Below, in pieces: positions 1-11,354 of a stretch of 64,000 nucleotides of DNA. The DNA is from Heliocybe sulcata. Its lineage: Eukaryota; Basidiomycota; Agaricomycetes; Gloeophyllales; Gloeophyllaceae. A program made the position numbers and the translations under genes. Every line of letters begins with the position of its first letter. Position 1 is the stretch's first letter. The stretch lies in the NCBI GenBank assembly GCA_004369045.1, contig ML213529.1:250524-314523 (forward strand), written 5' to 3'. The notes under the pieces are model-generated. The model was not told the DNA's origin. It searched no databases and worked only from the letters and a program-made list of their open reading frames with translations.

Positions 1-835
1 AAAGGAATTGCTATAGATGATATATATAAGGACCCATGAAGGGTTTTAAAAATAATAAATTGTTCTGGTCGGTGAATCAATTACAAAATCAAATGTATTT
101 GATTTCCATTTTGATCAACATATCGTAACGTCCGAAATGGTGTAACTCCCGCTGTGTCAGAGTGGAACGAGAACGCTCGACGGCTGGTTTTAGGAGCCTG
201 GTCCGTTCGATGAATCAAGAGACGTGTGGTTGAGGTTCGTTGCGGTGGTTTGGCCAGGCAGAGTTGTACCCGCTCTTCCCAGACTATGTCTCTCCCTCAC
301 TTTTTCTGGTGAAAGCGGTGCGACGCTGTTCTCCCTCATCCAAGTTAACCGCTCCTCCCACTACACGATCCTCACACGATGGCAAGATCTCTTTCTTTCC
401 CTTGCATGGAAATTCTGCTGGATGCTACCCGCCAGTCCCTTCGATGGATGCTCTGGCAGGACGGACCACTTGTCCACTCGGACGACAGCAGAAAATTGCT
501 CGGTCGGCTCGACCTGGACTGGAAATAATATTTGCTCACATCTCTTCGGTAGGAAGATGCCCACGTTCGGAGGCGGTGACGGTTCCATAGGGTGTATGTC
601 CAGTTCGCTCGAGGAAAGGTGGCTACCATTAGCAGTGCTCCGTCGCAGCGGCGCGTGGGGCGCTTGGGGGTCCGGACGAGCCTGATACCGCTGGAGGCTC
701 GCACATGGGAGTCGGTGCCGTACTAGGAGGTTGTAGCTGCACTGTACATGCCCGTGAGGCAGGATGTCAGATAGGTCGGACTCGGAATTACTAGGTTCTT
801 CAGTTCAAATGACTAGCCGAGAGAACGAATTAGTT
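1..835. other. Intergenic, no gene recognised
   Basis: Open frames on both strands overlap one another between about 220 and 700 and none shows a domain, a plausible splice structure or biased composition that I can support. I see no gene here. Confidence 0.5.
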
Positions 836-1843
836 CTACCACATCCATTTCTCCTTCAATATCGCCTTCTCCTCCTCAGAGTCGAACAGCTCCAACTCTG
901 ATTTTGCCAATAACCCAGCGCGGTCTTCCTCTCGTATCTTGTCGACAGCCTGGCGACTCACGCGAAACTTCCTGAGCGGTACTCCAAAGGATGCACGCCC
1001 ATCGATAACAGAGCGTATGGTGTCGTACTGAGGGTATGCGCGAGCCTGAATCGACAACCATGTCAACGATTCTAATTTGGGACACGGAGCCTCTTCTTGC
1101 TCTGTCGGTTCCCATTCGGGCTCCAGCATCTGAACGTATGGCGTGCAATCGCCGACCCACATGTGCGTAACAGAGCGGACGCGTCTCAGGACATAAGCCA
1201 CAAAGTCCGTCTCTTCAGGTAGGTGCCCATTGTCGTGCGCGGAGGTCCGGGTGTCCAAACCCAGAAAGAGATGGGTGAGGACCGGCATGCCATCCAAGAG
1301 CAATTGCCCGCAGCAGTCGCTAATGAAGCGTGCATTTATGTGAAGTTCTTGGAGACGTGGGGCTGGGATATCGCGGAGGGGTGCTGTAATTGCGGTGCCA
1401 GCTCGGTCCCTCCTTTCATCGAGCACATCCAGCTCATTCAGCGCCTCGTCGTGCTCAGGCTCATCCAATGATATTCTGAGTACTTGACACCGGTCGAGAT
1501 AAGCGGAGAGAAGAGTCGTGAGACGAGTAATGGCGTCGACTTTTGCTGTAAAGTCCTCGTCGGGCTCGTAAATGAGAGCGAAGCGTATGTCAATCGTGAG
1601 GGGATGCTGTCCCGACCTGGCGAGCTGAGCTTTCAGCCACTCTTCAGGCACAAGAGGTGACACAGTAACACGACTCCAAAGGCTTGGTGTGTCCAACGAG
1701 ACACTCCTCCAGTACGCGCAGACTGCGGATATTACACGGGAACATTCGCGTGGCGCGTAGTACCAGATGTACTGCAGTAATTCGTTCGGCAGCGCGTGAA
1801 ATCCAGAATTGGGAGCTAGCGCCATTGTTCTGAGAAAAGACAT
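836..1843 (-). CDS. F-box-like protein
   Basis: A single uninterrupted frame of 335 aa. Residues about 14-60 carry an F-box-like helix set: a Leu-Pro-x-Glu-Leu-Leu core (LPNELLQYIW), followed by VCAYWRSVSLDTPSLWSRV, the usual pattern in the large Agaricomycete F-box families. Such proteins dock substrates to Skp1-Cullin ubiquitin ligases. The rest is a leucine-containing region without clear repeats, as in many basidiomycete F-box proteins. The start used is the first Met; a second Met at residue 7 lies just before the F-box and is an alternative. Substrate unknown. No intron is needed. Confidence 0.75.
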   Translation of the reverse strand: MSFLRTMALAPNSGFHALPNELLQYIWYYAPRECSRVISAVCAYWRSVSLDTPSLWSRVTVSPLVPEEWLKAQLARSGQHPLTIDIRFALIYEPDEDFTAKVDAITRLTTLLSAYLDRCQVLRISLDEPEHDEALNELDVLDERRDRAGTAITAPLRDIPAPRLQELHINARFISDCCGQLLLDGMPVLTHLFLGLDTRTSAHDNGHLPEETDFVAYVLRRVRSVTHMWVGDCTPYVQMLEPEWEPTEQEEAPCPKLESLTWLSIQARAYPQYDTIRSVIDGRASFGVPLRKFRVSRQAVDKIREEDRAGLLAKSELELFDSEEEKAILKEKWMW

Positions 1844-3276
1844 GACTATCAGACAGGCCCAGCGACGGAGAGACAGACATATCCCTACAGCGCATATGTT
1901 CCCGGGTGTCTGGAAAGCAAAGTCTTAAGGGCCCAGGCTTCGCTCTCGCTGAGAATTTCAAACCTTTCAACCAGGAAACGCAACTACGTCGCCCAACAGA
2001 CGTCCTTTTACAGTCTCCCGAGGTCAGCGCTGCAGCTCCTATGGAGGCTGCATAATTAAGGGGCCAGAAGAGGAGTGACGCATATTGTGATGGTCACACT
2101 ATGCACGTGCCTGGGCGCTCAAGAGCGCCCAAAGTTCTCACGAATTAGTCAGCACGATCTTAAGATCTCAGGAGATCAGCGCTGGCCACAGAGGGTTAGA
2201 AGTGATGGACTCCGATGGAGATCGCTGAGGGTCCGGTCGTCCTTCCCTGTACATATGTTGGAGCACAGTACCCCTAGTCAGAAAGGATAGAGACATGGAA
2301 ATAAGGGTATATCAATAAATGCGAAGTTTGTACTTCATGATGAAGATATATGTCGAGCCGGTGAATGCCGGAGGTGACATTTTGACACGAAAAACGGTGA
2401 AATGGTATGAAGAATTTGTTATAAAAAAGCTTTACATCACGTAAAAGAAATATAAAATGTATGTAGGGCCTTATTTTGAGGAATACTGCCTCAGTAGCAC
2501 GAAAATATATGAAACCATCCATGGCCGGTAATCACCGAGGTGTGGACTTAGCTGTGCGGCAGGCCAAAATTGTGAAAAAGTACACTCAGTAGGACTCGAA
2601 CGAGGGACCTCCGGATTGCATAGAATATACGCTATGAGGCCCAACCCACTACACTACAGTGTTCTTGGAAGTCCTGGTTCTTTACCTTATATTTATACTT
2701 ATACGCCGCTGCCTAAGGGAGGGTCCATACCGAAAGAGGTCCGCGTCGGTCCCGATCGGCTTTGGAAAGCTGCCATTTCGGGCGAAATTGCCGATTACGG
2801 TAACGCGAAGCGCCCGCGATGGCGTGAGAACTTTGGGCGCTCTTACTCGCCACGTGCCTGTAACTCACGCGGGTAGAGGAAGTATGAGAGCAAGCCGCGG
2901 CCGCTTTCACAGCCAGTCGTGTTGAAACACAAGTAGACATGACGGAAGAAGAATACCAGGACTTATACCTACCGGGAGATACATCTTGCAAGACAGGTTC
3001 CTTCGATTAGCGAAATTTCACCCTGGTCTTACTCATTTCGCGCCCCATGCTTCCATCGTCACAACCAGCCATATATGCTATCTTCCAGTCCTGTGCGCTA
3101 CGTCCACTCTTCGTTCATGCGCTGCCACCGTCAATAACAACATTGCGGATGGATTGCGTTTGGAGGCACAGACCTGAGACAGCTGGAATGCAATCGGGAA
3201 CCGTACTGTATACGATATCCCTCATTAACCGGTACATTTATTACGAGCTTACCACGCCGGTACCTTATCACCTGGC
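1844..3276. other. Intergenic; contains a tRNA-like relic
   Basis: No protein gene recognised. The stretch around 2300-2580 is AT-rich compared with its surroundings. The only structured signal is the tRNA-like sequence at 2583-2661. Confidence 0.45.
2583..2661 (-). tRNA. tRNA-like sequence, probably a relic or SINE head
   Basis: Read on the minus strand, this has a box-A-like stretch (TAGTGTAGTGGGTTGG), a perfect 5-bp anticodon-type stem (CATAG/CTATG) with an 8-base loop, and a box-B-like stretch (CGTTCGAGTCC). A T5 run (2575-2579) follows the 3' end, as for RNA polymerase III termination. The outer stem pairs only at its last four bases (CACT/AGTG), the loop is one base too long and the T-stem pairs poorly. 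I therefore read it as a decayed tRNA or a tRNA-derived SINE fragment rather than a working tRNA. Confidence 0.35.
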
Positions 3277-6200
3277 CTACAGCCTTTCATTGCCCAAGCC
3301 ATCAAACAGGCCGGAGGACTGCACGAGGGACATGAATTGCTGGTCCATTCCCATATCCGAAGATGGCTGAGCGTTCCCGAAGCCGTCCGCTTGAAGGACA
3401 AAGCCCGTGTAGAGACCAGCGTAGTCGTCGATCATATGACACGATGGCCCGGAGCCATCGCCAACGGCGTGCGCGGATGCACTTTCATGGTAAGAGGCTA
3501 CTGGAGGTGCCGGATATTGCGACGTCGACAACGATTGAACAAACTCTGGGAAATGGGCCTGGAATGCCGTCTGTGTCCAGTCCATGGACATCGGATCGTC
3601 GCTGAATGAAAATGTGGAGCCGACATCGGTCTCCTCAGCTGGTAGATTCGAGAGGTAATCGACTAGACTGGGGTGAACCGCCAGAGGAGTCTGGGTAACG
3701 TTCGACGACTGTGGGGGAGCGTCCGTAGCAAACACAGGGCCGATGTCGCCCCCAAGGTCACTGAAAGGTCCTGGCGAGGGACCAGAGTTGCTGCTTGATG
3801 GAGTGGAAGATAGAGGGCTCTCACGCGGTCGTCCGCAATATGCCCAGTACTTGGAGAGAAACTTGCTCTGTATGAGTTTTGTTTGTCCACCGAAGAGGGC
3901 TAGCTCTTCCGCGCCATCCGTACTTGAACTGGATGCGCCGTTGCGCGATGTAAAGTATGCTTGTTGAGCTTTGCTCTTTAACTTGCGGAGGAATGTCTGC
4001 GAATGATTGGCAATGAACATAAGATGGAGAGAAACGACCAAGGGGTAGCTCACGATGGACCGCCGCGCTCGTATGTTAACCTGTGCTCCTTTCTCAAAGA
4101 GGTCGACCGTTGCATTCAGCTCAGCGAGCGCGTTGAGGGACATGGTGGACTTCGGCATGCGGACCACAACGAGACCCATAACAACCTGCACGCCACCACG
4201 TGAGTTCACTTCCATGCAGGGTAACTTATGGCTTACCGCGGCGGCGAAGCCATGGAACCAGAAGCCACTGTATCGAAGAAACAGATCCGGACAGCGTTCA
4301 AAGTAATGAAGGTCGCGTTTGATCATGACCGACGCCGAGCGATAGGCAGCCAGGAAGGACGGCGCGTATGGGCTGCAGAGCGGGTTTCCCGAGTTATCCA
4401 TGAGAGCCTGCTGTCACTTCAATAACCGTAATTTGCGATCAGGAGAACCGTCTACCTGAGCAAAATAGGGTCTGTGAATATACAACATGGCTGTGGCACT
4501 GCGTTAGCGCTGTTTGCTTGGACTATGAGGACCGAACCTTACGTATAAGCCGATATTGTACAACTAACCAGGTCCTTATACATACGGATGGGTCATGATA
4601 TTCTTCGCTGTCTGGCCCAACGAAGAAGTTGTAGTTCTTGGGCAACCCCTTCTGGCGCACTCGGCGGTCAAAATCGAGGATCTTTTCGTACGATGGCGTC
4701 TTGGTAGTTGCCAAGCATTCGCTGATCGGACCCAGGAGGTCTCTCGCCATGGAATATTTCCAGGCCCAAACTAGATGACGGAGACAAATCAGTAAGTCAA
4801 TAATCACCGCTAAAGGAGGCTCACAGCCAGGGACCACTTCTCCATTCTCGGTCAGACTTTGTTCTTCATCCAGAGGGAATTCGCAGTCGACATAAGCCAA
4901 TGAGATTGCCGGCGGACGGCCAAGGTGCAGACTCTACTCATAGCGGTGCTCAGTTTTGTGAATAAAGGCGTGCTGAGGTTTGCCTACCAGCAACACGTCC
5001 GCAGTATAGAGTTCCCAGAATACGTAGCGACGTCGGCGCACCGTCTTCGCATCGAGGTTCCAGCCGGCGCAGTCTCGGTCTACATCAACCCATAATAGTC
5101 AATAAATTGCGACATGCCACGTCGAAGTGGACGCACGGAGTCCGATCTATATCACAAAACCTCAAGTCGCTGCTTATAATTTAAATACATCTACTCACAC
5201 TCTGCGCAAGTTTCAAGGAAATTCCCAGAAACTCCCAACTGGTCTCGGCCGTCATCTTTCGCCCTGACGTTGAATGGTACACCGCGACCAGAGACAGCGC
5301 CTGCACTGTTTCGAGTACGGGCGAGTCCGTTATAGACCTCGCTGTCATCGCACTCCTCGCCATCAAGTAGTATTTGTGCGCTTCTTCATTGTACGGTTGG
5401 TTTGTGAGGTCAACCAGCGCACCCATGGCGAACACGAGGAGCAGCAGTCCAACCTTGTGAGGGACATCGCGAGCGACGCGTCCGGGCTCGGATGACTCCT
5501 TGACGGCCCTGTATATTGGCGACATGATATCGTTGACAAGGTCGTCGCGCTGCACTGGACGGAAGTTGTAGGCCGCGTGCGCATAGTAGGCTTCAAGGAG
5601 TGCCCATGCACGCGGTAGTGAAGGGAGGATCGCTTCGATAGACTCGAAAGCAAAGGGGTCGTTGCGGGCAAGAGGAGTATTGGGCCCGTTCTGATCAAAG
5701 TAGGAGGTAATCTCCAGTGAGACCGGAATTTCGCCAGGTTCCTCGAGCTAATAAGGAAGCTTTGAATGATCGTGAGATATGTAACATGGGAGAAAGTCAC
5801 TGACGTGGAGCAGAGACTGCATGTAGAATGAACCGCTCGGTGAGTCGCCATCGGGAATCATGATGGGTCGGTGTACGTACCTCAGACCCGGCTGACTGTC
5901 CAAAGTATTTCGCCTCGCCGTCTTCGCCTACAGTCAGAGTGCCAAAGGCGCTGACGACCTCCTGTACCGCCGTGTCTTGTCCCGGATCCGGCTTGGAGGC
6001 ACCCTCCTGTTCAACTTCCGGCCAGTGCTTGATATGTAGGAGCTCTTTTCGGAGGAGAGGGTGACGCTCCTGCGAGATATCAGCCTGCATAATCGAGAGT
6101 GCGTCTTCGAGGTGCCGTATACGCTCGCTCATCTGAGTAATCTTGCGGTGTAGGGCTTGAGTGTCCGCTAGGATGAGTCTGCCAGGCATTGCGTGAATCA

Positions 6201-6564
6201 AACAGAAGGCTGAAGTGAGAACAAGACATACCTAGAGCCCTGACCTCCAGATAAAACTCCTACGCAATATATGAGAGAGATGTACTGCTGCATCCTAAGT
6301 GGTTCGTACCCTGCGGACAAATATTTGCGCAACCCCTCCGCGTACATGTGCCACACGGAATTTGCTTGTCACACTTCATTTTCAAACTGTACATACGGAT
6401 TCAACGACACAACAACGGCCTAGTGAGTACACGTACCGTCTACACTCGGCACATGATATCTCTCCCCTAGCACGCTTCACTTCATTGTTCCTTCTCCGCT
6501 TCGGCTTAGGTGCTGATTGGCTCCTGTCAAGACTTGGTGGTGAACTGGAAGTACCCGGGTCCAT
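3277..6564 (-). CDS. Zn2Cys6 fungal transcription factor
   Basis: A multi-exon gene for a nuclear DNA-binding regulator. Exon 1 starts at 6564 with a basic segment (KPKRRRNN) and begins the zinc cluster; after a short intron (donor GTACGT, acceptor TACAG) it continues. The assembled cluster has Cys at about residues 38, 41, 48, 54, 57 and 66, the Cx2Cx6Cx5Cx2Cx8C pattern, with core KMKCDKQIPCGTC. Next come a linker with ILADTQALHRKI and a helical, probably coiled-coil segment (6200-6100). Then follows SAFGTLTVGEDGEAKYFGQS, typical of this basidiomycete subfamily just before the fungal_trans region. Pieces at 5555-5181 and 4900-4523 belong to that regulatory domain; the 3' exon (4401-3277) ends in a Ser/Pro-rich tail. 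Targets are unknown. Internal exon borders after the first three were not all resolved. Confidence 0.85.
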
Positions 6565-7735
6565 GCTGCCAAGACAGAGCGTCGATTGCGTCGATTAGTC
6601 TGCTGGTCTTACATATAGAGGCGGTGGAGGTGGATACGGGAGCAAGTGCTGAATGGCCTTCGAGCGAAGGGGCTCGGACCCGAAGGACCTTCCGCAGCAT
6701 TTCATTGACTCAACGGCTGGTCCAAGACTGAAACAAGACTTCTTGAGGAATAGAACATTAAGCGGACCGCAATCCTCGGGCAGGAAGTCCTCCATGAGAA
6801 ATGCGATGCTGTACGCTGTTTTGAGCGCCTAACTGCAGCTCCGGAGACATCCTTCTGTATTTAGCTATGGATACCTTTTTTTAGATAGATGGGGCGAAAT
6901 TAGAATTCTTGCAGCATTAGAGGCAGCGACATGAAGCTATTCCACATGCATATCTTGTCATTTTCATAGTCCTAGGGGTTCAATCATGCTGAGCGTCTAA
7001 GACTAGGCGCGTATGATCCGTGATAACTATCTGCGATGGCCTAGTACCAAGCAAGAATCCAGATTTCCTTGTATGGAAGCATGTTACAAGGGACTTACTC
7101 CTACACCTATCGGTTGTACTCCCTGCGCCTAACTGACAGGATGGCTTGATGCACGTCAATAGAGGGTATCTGCCACGGGACCTAAATAACTCGACCCTTG
7201 TGCTGAAACCATGGATGGTGCAGTCGCGTCTTATAAGCTTGATGGATCACACCGTTGCATGGTACCAACCGATCGTGATCAGAACATTGCTGGTATTTAT
7301 TGCAGCAGATAAGCTTGTCTGTACGTGATCTCACATATGCTACTCGTGGTAGTGCCACAGGGCCACAGCATTTCTCCCAGTGCCTCGGGTCCTTGTACAG
7401 TACTGTTCGCACGGTAAGACTCGATTCAAACTCAATTTCCTCCTTCAAATCAGCTTCAACTGGCGACGTCTTTGCCTGTATTGTGGACTCTGCATACTTG
7501 CCTCAATCCAGACTGGACTTCCATTCTTTAAGAAACAAGTAGGCAGAGTCGGCAATCGAGTATTGCTTCGGCGTCTATCACCAGAAGAGTCCCGCTCGGG
7601 CCCAGTGCCTGTGCCATTCTCAGCGGGGAACATCCTGATCTCCCATGGACATGAACAGCAATACAGTGCATTAGCGCCCGGTATCCCTACCCCCTGCCTC
7701 GTGCCCTCGGTCATAAAGATTAGACGTATCGCGAA
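6565..7735. other. Intergenic region between divergent genes
   Basis: This separates the divergently transcribed Zn2Cys6 regulator and the DUF6699 gene and must hold both promoters. I see no convincing coding frame; the overlapping short frames at 7380-7900 look like chance. Confidence 0.5.
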
Positions 7736-8986
7736 ATGCCTCACATGCTTAACGACGAATTTGACGACCTCCCGCCGCTCGTGGACGCGTCCACCGCTCA
7801 AGCTTTCCCTGGGCCTTATCCGTCTTCGCCAGCACGCTCTGATGCGCACCTGCATACACCTTACAGTGCTTTTGCGGCGTTCCCGCCCGCTTTACCTGAC
7901 CTAGGCTCGTATCAGCCAAGCTGTCCGCCTCCAGGATCTCCATGGCAGGGATGGGCGCGTCCGGCGCCACAGACATTCGGTGAGCTCACCGCTATCGAGC
8001 CGCTCGCGTAGCTCATTCACTACTTGCTAGACCCCACCCCTGCCTGGCCAGTGGTATGGCAGCCCCCAGTCCTGTCCCCACCCGGTGCACCCTTCATTCC
8101 CACTTCGCCAGCACCATACCCGTACCCCATGTCCCCGCCCCAATTTCTGGCCCCGCCTTCTCCGTACATGCTTTCTCCACCAGGCACGCCCTCCTCTGGT
8201 CCTCCCGCAACACCGCAATCATATTCACCTGGCCAGCTAAGCCCACTCCCGTCAGGATGGGATCTACAACGGTCTGCGTCCGATACAGGTATCAGCACCA
8301 GTAAGAAGCGCAAGTCGGGCCACGTCGCAACAGGCCGGCCTCCCGCGTCGTGGAGATCGAATTACGAGCCGTCAAAGTCTAGGCTGGGGTCGCTGCTCAG
8401 AAGCAAGAACGTTTCAGGCGGAAAAGGTAGGTGATATCATCTCCGCAGCCAATTGTAAGAGTGTTAAAGCGCCTTGTTAGATTTCGGAGACATCTCTCAC
8501 GTGGCGCTACACCCAAGTCTACAATACTATCCCAAGGACCCTCCGTTGACTTGGGATCTCCGCCGGCCGCTTGCTGTGAGCCTCCAATTCCACCATCTCG
8601 AACGACGTCTCTCGTCCTTCGACCTCATCCAGTTCGCGTCGAACCCGCCGGTGCCGGATATGCACCTGATCCACACCAACACGCCCTGGATCATCACTGT
8701 CCAGCCAGACCAGGCGCCGTCCGTCACGATACACGATCTGCTGCAGGCGATATGGGAGGACATGCAGCAGCCGATACGAAATGCGGATTATAACAACGAC
8801 GTTCTCACCGAGACGGACCGTGGAAGGATATATACGGCGTGGAATGAGAGGTGTGGCGAGGATGCGGAGGAGAGGAGTCAGGGGATTAGGCGAGTGGACT
8901 TTCTGTGCGACAAGTACATCTTTGAGGGGCTGGTTCCTGGGAAGAGAGGTGTCTGGGAGATGAAGACGAGGGCAAGGCGGGAATGA
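7736..8986 (+). CDS. DUF6699 domain protein
   Basis: Three exons: 7736-7979, 8031-8426 and 8481-8986. Both introns (51 and 54 bases, GTGAGC..TAG and GTAGGT..TAG) join in phase and give 381 aa. The first two thirds are Pro/Ser-rich and probably disordered. The last exon is the DUF6699 domain, a basidiomycete-specific fold of unknown function: it opens with PLTWDLRRP, has a central strand with TPWIITVQP, then TIHDLLQAIWEDMQQP, and ends with the family signature RVDFLCDKYIFEGL. A second DUF6699 gene lies at 50.5-51.6 kb. Molecular role unknown. Confidence 0.85.
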
Positions 8987-9234
8987 GCTGAGTGACGGAG
9001 AGTTTTGAGTGTCGTTATTGTATCGTTACTGATCTTCTTGATGTCTTCATAGCACTGCCGAATGTATGTATAGGTAATTTACGTTAATTGCAGTTGTAGC
9101 TCTTTCCACCAGTGATGTTATCCTCGATATACGTGGCAATCGATCAGAAAGTATGTATGACGTCTCTCCACGCAGACGCTTTTGCATACTGGTACGTCGC
9201 ATCGCCCATCTGCTGCGTACTATGTCTCACACGG

Positions 9235-10594
9235 TCTAGATATATAAACAGACGAGATTGGCCTGAGGAGTACCTGACACCTCGAGCCCGGGCAGCCATC
9301 CTCACCATCCTTGATATCTTCGTCAAACTTAACCCCCTACCTCGCAGTCTGGGAGAGTCTGACCTCGCTACGAGTGCAGCAGATCCAAATGATCTTGCAC
9401 AGTTGGCCAGTCTCTTGCCGCGTCAGCAGAAGTCTCTGCAAAGCCTTGCCTATATCTAATGTGATGTCGATGACGCCGTCTTGGTGAGTCCTCGCCGATC
9501 GCGATTAACAGAGCCGGCCTTAAGGCAGAGGTGAAAACATGACCAGTGCAACAACGAGTGCGAAGGTACGTAGCTAGCTTCCGTTCACTACCAAACATCG
9601 AGGAAGTCTCGAGTAACGTTCGTTCTGCAGAGCTGAAAGTGCGTTGGGCGAGGAGCAGAAGAAGCCATGGCCATCGCATCGGTTCATGACTGAGTTCCAG
9701 GATAAGAGTACAGACGAGGATATCTCGAACGGCATGGATAAGCATTTCGCGGCACAGATTGTGGACCTACGCATTTCTGTTCTCGACCTCCCTTTCTCGA
9801 CTTCAGGCGCTCCGGACTAACTTCGCTTGAACTTCATCAGGTACTGGGACATCGCACTGTCCTATCTTCTTAGCCGAACGGCGTGGATGCGCTGGTTGCT
9901 TTCCTTCACTCGAGAATATGGGTTTGCCTGTTTACTCGTAAGTTCCCCGTGAGACTACGGATAGGTTTCAAGACATGACGGTGACTAGGCAGCTGCGGAC
10001 GCGAGTCACTTGCGGGCAGTTCTATGGCTGTCAAACGCTTAGACTGTTCGCCCGTGATCTCGCAAGAGAAGTGCTACAGGTGATGCGGGGCACACGCTAT
10101 TCTAATGGTCTCGGTGGCAAAAGCGGTGATACGGAGGATGCTAAGCCATCCCGATATCTTACCGCTAATCGGCACCCTAACAAACCCGAATTACAGTCCT
10201 TCTTGATGATTTCGTCCTGAATGGAGAATGCCAGTATTCTTGATTGGTATGGACTCGCGTCTTTCTGGGAGAGTGCATCATCTTACTCTGCGTTCAGTGA
10301 CATGACATCGCATCAGGGCTGGCGTGGTACATGGAGATATCCGAGAGGCGAGCCGCCTTTGAACCCTTAGCGGCCAGTGCCTGACTTGTCGTAGGCGATC
10401 GTCCTCGTGCCAGGTTGCAGGTTTGTCCTGAGCCATTGGCATGACGCAGTCTTTTCATGGCTCGGGTACGGTGACATTAGGTGGATGGTGTCCGAGTTGC
10501 GTGATGCCATAGCCGTCCTGGAAGATCAGTCGACGGAAACGCAAGCCGTAGATGTACCAGCTTGTCGGATATTTTCTGTGGAGGTTAGTCACCA
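9235..10594 (+). other. Possible intron-rich gene, unrecognised
   Basis: Several consecutive plus-strand stretches read like protein and are separated by short splice-like gaps: about 9240-9459 (RRDWPEEYLTPRARAAILT), 9630-9820 (HRFMTEFQDKSTDEDISNG), 9840-9940 (YWDIALSYLLSRTAWMRWLL, followed by GTAAGT) and 10400-10590 (RFVLSHWHDAVFSWLGYGD). I could not join them into one consistent frame and do not recognise a family. It may be a real small gene, a decayed one or chance. Low confidence. Confidence 0.25.
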
Positions 10595-11307
10595 TTCCTA
10601 GTACAAATGTTGGGCTAACCATACATGGGCCCACTCGGGACAAGCATCTCTATGAATACAAGACTGGTGGAATGAGGAACGGCCGATGTCTGACGACATT
10701 GTGGCAGCGTGCGACGAATCATTTAGCAGAAGGACCCGGAGACCCGTCCACTGATCCGGAGACTCGTCAGGGACGATTGCTCGGCACCGAGCCCCTGTCC
10801 TCTCTCCTGGCTTCGGACGTCTCTCCGTCGCACTAGGCTGTCCCAATTTAGCATGCAATCAATAGCTATAAGGTGGCTACGGTACGGAAACAACTGGTGT
10901 ACATCCCGGCGGTCACCAAATCTCGTCGCAACGGTGTTTCCAGAGTATAAAGGCCAGTAACCGTAATGCTATGATACGAGCTGTAAGATTGCTTCATTCC
11001 TTTCTCAATAGAGTGGAACTGATCTGTGCAACCGCGCCGATAGTTAGGGCGTTACGACTGCTATGAGGAGATCACTGAATGACAGCGGAACAGAGTCGAC
11101 CGCAGCTCAGGTATCTCCAATTCCAGCTGGTGCCTGGACTCTGGCCTAATTGCATGATCGGATCGCGCGGAAAAAATCTTTAATTCATGCCGGGCAGTGG
11201 AAGGAGGCCTGTCATAATCTCCGAGCTGACCCTCGTTAACACCGTCGAGCGCGTGTGTATTGCATCATACACTCATTCATGCATATAACTCCATGTGATT
11301 CCCCTCG

Positions 11308-11316
11308 TATATATAC
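11308..11316 (+). promoter_or_regulatory. TATA box of the first P450 gene
   Basis: TATATATAC lies about 45 bases before the chosen ATG at 11355. The paralogous P450 on the other strand has a TATA motif at nearly the same spacing (19130-19136), which supports both starts. Confidence 0.55.
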
Positions 11317-11354
11317 TCACTCCGCGTCTTCTGACAGACAGTAACATTCCTGCC

